DNA from: Phialocephala subalpina
Lineage: Eukaryota; Ascomycota; Leotiomycetes; Helotiales; Mollisiaceae
DNA: 64,000 nt
NCBI GenBank assembly: GCA_900073065.1
Contig: FJOG01000027.1
Span: 361,148 to 425,147 of the forward strand
Reading direction: 5' to 3'
The notes beneath the pieces were generated by a model. The model did not search any database and had not been told where the DNA came from. It saw nothing but the letters and a program-made list of their open reading frames with translations. Shown one piece after another: positions 57,405-64,000 of the stretch (the first letter of the stretch is position 1; every line of letters starts with the position of its first letter). A program made the position numbers and the translations under genes.

Positions 57405-60400
57405 GGCGAGGACAAAGCTTTCAAGCGTTCTCAAGTGTAACTTATCCGGCGGGAAGGAGCGGGGGTATTGTGAAAAAGACAGAATGCTGAGAAATCGCAC
57501 AAGATGCAGACCAGCACTTATATCTCTTTGTCCTCAAATTCCGAAATGAAATTTATTCATTCATCGCGCCATCCGAATTCAGCCTCGACAAGACGGGCCG
57601 CTCCCCCTTTGTTCCATGGTTCGCGATCAAGGCGCCTCAGAGAAACCCCATAATCTCCTCTTGGGGACAATTTCCATTGCGCGTGGCTCTTTAGAGCGAC
57701 AGAGACTCGATAGCGTGTTGCTTGGAGATTTTTCGGGACGAAGGAAAGGAAAGCGTGAAAAGTAGAAACGGTTGTGGCTTGCGTTGCTGCAAGTCCAGAG
57801 CGCTGGGTCGGAATCTAGACCATAGCACGTGACCAGTAGCTGAACGCGGACAGAAGACAGAGACGTGACGGCGAAAGATATCGAGGACATCTCCGAGTCT
57901 GAACTGAGATATAGACCACTTGGTCATCCGAAACAGGAGAGAGGTCCGCTCTGCTCAGCAGTAGACTCCGGCATGAGTCGACACTCCTGTGTTCAGCGCG
58001 CCTAGTGCTGTTGGGCCAGCGAGGCAATTGGAGCTTGACGATTGTCTCTAAAAAGGAAGTAATCAGAGGCTTCCGTGTCTGAAGATATGGAGCAATAGGA
58101 TCGTGTTGTAGGTGAAAACCGAGTAGTGCAAGTGATCGAAGGATGAACGCATCAAGCACGTCTCCTCTCCTCCGGTTGTGAGGAGACATCAGATCACGCT
58201 TTCAGGTAGATCCTATCGTCCTAAATTGGAACTTGAAGGGTGTCGGATGTTCATGAACGACAGTGGAGGCTGATAATTGAAGATGAAAGAAGAAGGAGTA
58301 TCGTGTGCGAAGAAGCTCAACTTTTCTGCCCAGAGCGCTGAATTCACTTTCTCTGCCAGGACCTCCCCTCCTTCGAACATGAGGAGATGTCAGGTCTGTG
58401 TTCAAGCAAAAGGTGCTCGCAACCAAATTAAGCTCGTCTTACTTGAAATTTTTGAAATATTCATGAAGGATAATGGGTTGTGATGAGAATGAGATGAGAT
58501 GAGCTCGAAGTGAAACCAGCACCAAACGTTTCTGCCAAAAGCGGTGAGTTCACTTGTACTGTCTTTCCTCCACTCCTCCCTCAAGCTTTCCCAACAAACA
58601 CAATCAACCATCTCAAAATTCAAAAAGAGCCTCATGACGACATCCAACTCCTTCCACATTTTCCGGAAGGATTTGCACTCCCATTTTTCCTGCATCGTCG
58701 CTCGGTCCTGAGATTACAACGAGCACAAGCTTCAACTAACCTCGTTAAAATTTCTGATTACCTACAGGATTACTCACCCTCCCACAGAGCCGCTGACGAC
58801 AGACAAGGAAACCTCAATCTTAATCCCAAGCTTCTGAGTGAGATTTTCGCCTTCACGTACCTGTACCGTGTCTCTGATTAGAAGGTAAGGCTTGGGGCAA
58901 GAAGGTTCCTGGGGTTGCTGCAATACCGAGATACGGATGGTATGATACTCGGGATCTTCGGCACCTTTCAACTTCGTAAATGTCGGAACTTTAAGCCCTG
59001 CTTTTAGACTTTTAGACAGCGGTTGGAGACTTCCTTCCTTACGTACGGTGAAAGATTCGCTGCTTTCACCGGCAATGGCGGATTGTTGTTTTCCTTGCCG
59101 TTGTAAGGGTCAAAGAATTTTGGCAGGATGGTAGATTGAGATGGCAGTAGCTGCAAGGTGCTTAATCCGGCCTGTGTATGCGAGATACCGTTGCAACACA
59201 TGGGATGCTGAAAATGTGAGGAATGACGTGGTGGCTTTTTGGCCTGTCCAGCTTTTCCGAGCTGCAAGCCATGTATGTAAAATTTTCCGCATCTTCCCTC
59301 AATCCCATCGGAACCATGCATTTCCTCGTCGGGATGTAAAGGTACACTAAGCCTTCTGCCTCAAGTACAAGGAAGAAGATGGGTTCGTCCTATCACAGCA
59401 CACCTATCCATACCAGGAACTAATACTAGGGAAGGCAAGTGAAAAGGTGGGAAAACAAGCTTTGACAAGAGATGATGGTGACAGGCACTTCTCATCACGT
59501 CGCATGTCATGTTGTGAAACGCGACAATACGATACTTTGGTACATGCTTGTACGGTGGACGAGATGACATCGTCTCGTGGGTTGGGACGATTGGTGTGGT
59601 CTATCATGCATGGCGGCGGCGACATGTGATCGGATGTGATAGGGTGTGTGATACAAAACTGCAAGTGTGGGTGTGTGAGGTGAGGGGTCGAAGCAGGTGG
59701 CGGTGCGTGGGGTAAGGCTGAGTAGTTGAAACTTGAAATCGAGATGAAAATTTGTTTCTGCTTCGCGAATCAAGATCAATTGATGGGTTATCAAAAGATT
59801 GAAACTCGGAGGGTGTAAGGATCATGGAGCAGGCGGGATCAGCATGAAGATCTACGAGCGAGAAGCAACAATTGTCTTGTGAAGAATGAAAAAGACGCAA
59901 GGCTGAGCTTCATCTCGAGGAGAAAATAGGCAAGACATGCATTGCCGAAGCGGAAAAGGGGAGCGATGTAGATGCGAGTTTCGGTGGGTGTCCCGTTGGT
60001 GTGTGTGACAGCGGGGTAAGGCTGAGGGCTGTGAGGTGTCAAAGTCGGAAGGTCAATGGCAGTGGTAATGCTCAGAATTGGAAGGGCGACGAAGACGAGT
60101 AGGTAGCAATGAGAGTCCAAGGACTGGGATCGACTGAACACGAATGTGAAGATAGAAGTGAGGGAGGCCGATGATCAAGAAAAGATTGCAGACCCTGCAA
60201 GGCTGAATAAGGATTAGACAAGATAGGCAATTTGAGATGGAGACGAGATGTAAAGGAGTTGAAGATCTCACTATCGCAAGCATCAGATAGGAACAAGTAG
60301 TTCATTAACATAAGAAAATATATTGGTAGCTTGGTATCTCTAACCGTAATGACACCTTTTCCCCGAAGTTCTAATTAATTACACTAAACCACAACAAACA

Positions 60401-60676
60401 TCCAACATCCACAGTTTACACTCATCTCAACCACGCGCCCAACCAACAAATGCATCACAAGGTCCGAGTCCCCCACCACTCCAACCAAGTGGAAGTAATG
60501 AGGGAGCTCGCACCCAAGGAGACTAACAAGACAAGATATTTTCGAAGTATGTGAGGTGGCATTTCATGTCGCAAATGCATGCAGATTGTGTGATATCCAA
60601 CGCCGGGTAACTGTTTCTGTATCATCCCCAAAAACATCAACGCGAGAACTCATGACAGGGTATAAGGCGAAAACAT
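57405..60676. other. Gene-free region upstream of the GH16 gene and downstream of PMA1
   Basis: 3.3 kb without a supported gene. Many overlapping frames on both strands lack domains. Loosely similar segments near 58165, 58330 and 58530 (CTCCTCTCCTCC..GAGGAGA and TTTCTGCC..AGCG..GAATTCACTT) hint at an old duplication. The last part is the 3' flank of the H+-ATPase gene. Confidence 0.55.
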
Positions 60677-63600
60677 CTAGTCATCCTCCTCGGCCTCAGT
60701 AGCCTTGGTAGTAAGATGCCATCTGCTTCCGTGCTCGTCTTGCTCGTGTGCGATGGCGACCTTGTAAAGGTGGGAGAGGATGTTCTCCATCTGGGTATCG
60801 GCACGAGAGCGCTTAGCACGTCCAAGGTTGTCGAGCCAAGAGATCTGGTTGAGGAGGAAGTAGGCCATGGCGATAACAATGGTAACACCGATGGAGTAAC
60901 CCCAGATAATAACGACGGTAACGATGGAAGTGTCACCGCCGTGGGTGTTGAGGAGGACGTTCTTGGTGGCTGGGTCGGAGGGATCGTCTTGTTTGGTGAC
61001 CAACCAGCCGAAGACACAGAAGAGGGTGGAGATGACATCGACACCGAGAATGGCGCCGACTAATTGCCATGATGGCCAGGTGTTACCTCCACGGGTGACG
61101 AAGATGAGCCAGTTTTCAGTGAGGGAGACTTCCAAGAAGAGCATGCCTTGGATGTTACCGAAGTTCTCGACGATACCACCGTTGGGGATGAAGAGAGCAC
61201 CACGGAGAACCCAGGTACCGACAGCGAGGAGAGCACCAAGGATGACGGAGATGATCCAGATCTTGGGCAATTGCCACTCGACGGGACGTTGCTCGAAATG
61301 GGCGTTATCGTAAGCGACAGCGATAGTAGCCAAATCAGCGAACAGGGCCAAGAAGACAATGAGGTCGACACCGATGGTCTCGTTGATGATGATCATGGAG
61401 GTGACGAGGTAGATTTCCAAGTGCAAGCAGAGAGCGATACGGTATTGGATATATGCCTTCATACGCTGGAAAATTTGACGGGCAATCTTGATGGCAGAAA
61501 CGATGGTGGAAAGACCAGGGGCAAGGAAGACGATATCGGCGGCGGCTTGAGCGGCTTCAGTGGCACCCTCAACGGCAATACCACAGTCAGATTTCTTCAA
61601 GGAGGGAGCATCGTTGACACCGTCACCAGTCATGGCAGTCAAGTGACCACGCTGTTGCAGCATCTCGACGACCTGGTACTTGTGCTCGGGGAAAACTTCA
61701 GCAAAACCATCGGCACGCTCGACGAGATCATGTTGAGTAGCTCCAGAGAGACCACCGTGGATAAGACGTTCAGAGTTGTAGACCTTGGTACCGAGAGCAA
61801 GCATCTTGCAAGTTTCCTTCGCAATAGCGATGGCATCACCAGTCAACATCTTGACGGAGAGACCGAGAACTTGAGCTTCAGCGATGGTGGATGCAGTGTC
61901 GTCACGGGGAGGATCGAACATGGGCAACATTCCGAGCAATTGCCAGTCACCGTTACCCTTCTTGCAGGCAACACCGAGAGAACGGAAACCACGTCTGGCG
62001 AACTCGGTGGTCTTAGCCTTGTACATATCGGAGACTTCCTTGGTGCAGTTGGACAGGTTGAGAATGGCCTTGGGAGCACCTTTGGCGCAGATGTAGTCGA
62101 CGCCCTCATGAGTGTTGGTGACCTCAGCAGTGATACGCTTGGAGACAGGGTCGAAAGGAGTGAACTTGTTGGTCTTCCATCCTGAAGCGAGGATCTCCTT
62201 GGCTCTTGGGTATCTCTTGAGAGTGAGAATTGTGACCTTATCGATGGGATCGAGAGACTTGACGTTGTGGGAGGAAGCGAGAGCAGCGACAGCCATCATC
62301 CAGTTGACATCGACGCCCTCAGCCACGAATGGCTCACGGATCGAAAGTTGATTGGCGGTGAGCGTACCGGTCTTGTCGGAGCAGAGAACATCGACACCCT
62401 GTTTCACAGATCGATTAGCGCACGTTCAGGAAGGCCGGTAAGGCTGTTGCATGTTGGAGCTCGTGGGGGAGGGACAAAGAGCAAGGGCAGCTGGAGCGAT
62501 CCGATCTCCACTTCATGCACTGCATGTACGTAAGCAGCCCCATAGCTTAACGACAAACTTCCAAACAAAAGTTTGATGGCACTCGCAGTAGTCAATTAGA
62601 ATACAGCATGAGCCTCGGATTTGGCATTCGACGATGAAATGCGCGGGCAATGCAGCGATTGGGTTCGTCGCCCGGATAAGCAGAGCAGTCCGCGAAGTGT
62701 GTTGATTCGTTGATGATGCAAGCTTCTGCAGTGGGTCGGTCGCAACGCTATGTGCCGGCCACCACGACCACCACAAAAGCAAAAACAGTGAGGGGGAGGT
62801 GCAGGATTGTGCTGGCGTGACTGGAAGGGGGGAAATGCAGTGACTGGGATGACTTACAGCGAGGGATTCAATCGCAGTGAGCTTCTGCACGATAGCCTTT
62901 TCCTTGGCGAGATAAGCAGCACCGACAGCGAGGGTGGTGGTGGTGACGACTGGAAGACCGACGGGGACACCGACAATCAAGAGGATAAGAGCGTAATGGA
63001 GCAAGTTGAGAGAGCTGCGTTCGGGGGTAGCAAGTTGCAAGTGATGGAAGAAACCACCGATCCAGGCAGCGAGAATCCAGAAGACGACCAAGACCAAGAG
63101 AGACGTACCAATGGAGTTCATGATAGCCTTGAAATGGCCTTGATCTTTAGCTCCAGTGACGAGAGAGGCGGTGCGACCGACGAAAGACATCTTGGCAGAG
63201 TGGGTAACGATAGCATATGCCTTTCCACGCTTGCAACCAGTCGTGTAGTAGACAGCATCAGCGACGTACTTGTCGACAGCGAGAGACTCTCCAGTCATGG
63301 CAGATTGATCAATGGCGAGAATAGCATAGCCGGAGCCGTGCTTCTCGCCACCTATCTCATCCTCGTCCTTCTCGCCGGCAGATTCACCAGCTTGAGCTTC
63401 GAGTTCGCGGAGGTATTCTTGGTAACCGTTGGGGTTGTCGTAGGCAGAGATGATGCGGCAATCGGCAGGGCAGACTTGACCATCCTCGATGATGATCTGA
63501 AAACAATTAATTTTGACCAATTGAGAAAGGGGAAGTGAGTGCAACTTACAATATCACCGGGGACAAGCTCACGAGCCTTGATTTCTTGTTCTTGACCATC

Positions 63601-64000
63601 ACGAATAACAGTGGATCTCATGGCGATATCACCCTTGAGCGAGGCAACGACATCCGCAGCCTGCTTCTCCTGGTACCAACCGACGGTAGCGTTAAGCATA
63701 AGAATGCCAATAATGACACCAAAATCAATCCAGTCACGCAGACCAGCAGCGAGTAGGACAGCAAGTTCCATAACTGAAGAAGAAAATGTCAATTTGAGCT
63801 CAATTGACGCGACAAACACGTTTTGCAGCCATTGGATGCGGAGGTCAGCACTTACCATACAGAATGGGGCCAGTGAAGTACGACAAGAACTTGAGAAACA
63901 TGTTCTCCTTCTCAGTGGTCAACTCGTTCCAGCCGGTCTTCTTTCGTCGCATCTCGACATCGTGGGATGTCAAGCCCTGCTTCCAGTCGGTGTTCAACCA
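60677..64000 (-). CDS. PMA1: Plasma-membrane H+-ATPase (P-type, PMA1 family), 5' end outside window
   Basis: Visible exons are 63856-64000 (partial), 63550-63773, 62858-63496 and 60677-62398. The sequence begins WLNTDWKQGLTSHDVEMRRK, an N-terminal cytosolic segment. It passes through GPILYVMELAVLLAAGLRDW (TM1), DQSAMTGESLAVDK (actuator TGES), GVPVGLPVVTTTTLAVGAA (TM4), the phosphorylation site CSDKTGTLT formed after the long intron, KGAPKAIL (nucleotide binding) and MTGDGVNDAPSLKKSDCGIA (hinge), then TM5-TM10. The C-terminal tail (about 40 residues, ending ATEAEEDD) is the likely autoinhibitory region. The enzyme pumps protons out using ATP and sets membrane potential. The intron before the phosphorylation exon is 459 nt, far longer than all others here; the others in this gene are 82 and 53 nt. 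Confidence 0.95.

Noticed and set aside
58150..58590. Three loosely similar segments (CTCCTCTCCTCC..GAGGAGA and TTTCTGCC..TTCACTT)
   Set aside because: Similarity is patchy, with no clear ends or flanking duplication; too weak to call a repeat family.
60716..62185. Long plus-strand frames opposite the H+-ATPase (for example 345 codons at 61148-62185)
   Set aside because: Shadow of the strongly biased codons of PMA1; no domain.
1..64000. CRISPR arrays, bacterial operons, ribosome-binding sites
   Set aside because: Spliced fungal genes throughout; the only regular array is the coding ankyrin repeat.

Overview
The window is nuclear DNA of a filamentous ascomycete (Pezizomycotina). The evidence is short GT..AG introns of about 45-70 nt with CTRAC-type branch sites, a run of Zn2Cys6 transcription-factor genes, a NACHT-ankyrin NLR, GH16 wall enzymes, a DHA2-type MFS pump, fungal P450s and a fungal plasma-membrane H+-ATPase. 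The hairpin-forming, mutually similar introns in the NLR resemble the introner-like elements described from Dothideomycetes, so that class is a reasonable guess but is not proven. Exon structures were assembled by eye from splice signals and frame continuity; every multi-exon model listed closes in frame.

Layout. 0-6.6 kb: the last 53 codons of a P450, then a secreted TolB/PD40-type beta-propeller gene lying between two decayed F-box/LRR-like paralogs. 6.7-12.1 kb: a small metabolic group with a TfdA/TauD-type dioxygenase divergent from a dienelactone-hydrolase-family protein, an SDR and a Zn2Cys6 regulator. 13.2-18.1 kb: a 7-exon NLR (NACHT plus near-identical 36-residue ankyrin repeats). 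18.2-34.2 kb: four more fungal-specific transcription-factor genes, all on the minus strand, with one secreted GH16-fold protein between them and a PIF/Tourist-like MITE. 34.2-39.1 kb: nearly gene-free. 39.1-45.9 kb: a DUF7702-like membrane protein, a conserved Gly-rich fungal protein, a zeta-class GST (maleylacetoacetate isomerase type) and a MOSC/mARC-like protein. 46.35-47.09 kb: an assembly gap of N.

47.3-57.4 kb holds a tandem BED-finger protein divergent from an LCB2-like serine palmitoyltransferase subunit, a CYP52-like P450 divergent from an MFS transporter, and a GH16 glucanase whose WSC domain is cut off by an in-frame stop. 57.4-60.7 kb is gene-free. 60.7-64.0 kb is PMA1, truncated at its 5' end by the window edge.

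Two groups may each work as a unit, by inference from neighbourhood only: the dioxygenase/hydrolase/SDR/regulator group at 6.7-12.1 kb, and the oxoamine synthase/P450/MFS group at 48.7-55.3 kb. The most unusual structures are the NLR (repeat array plus introner-like introns), the stop-interrupted GH16-WSC gene, and the paired F-box relics carrying a Trp-to-TAG change.
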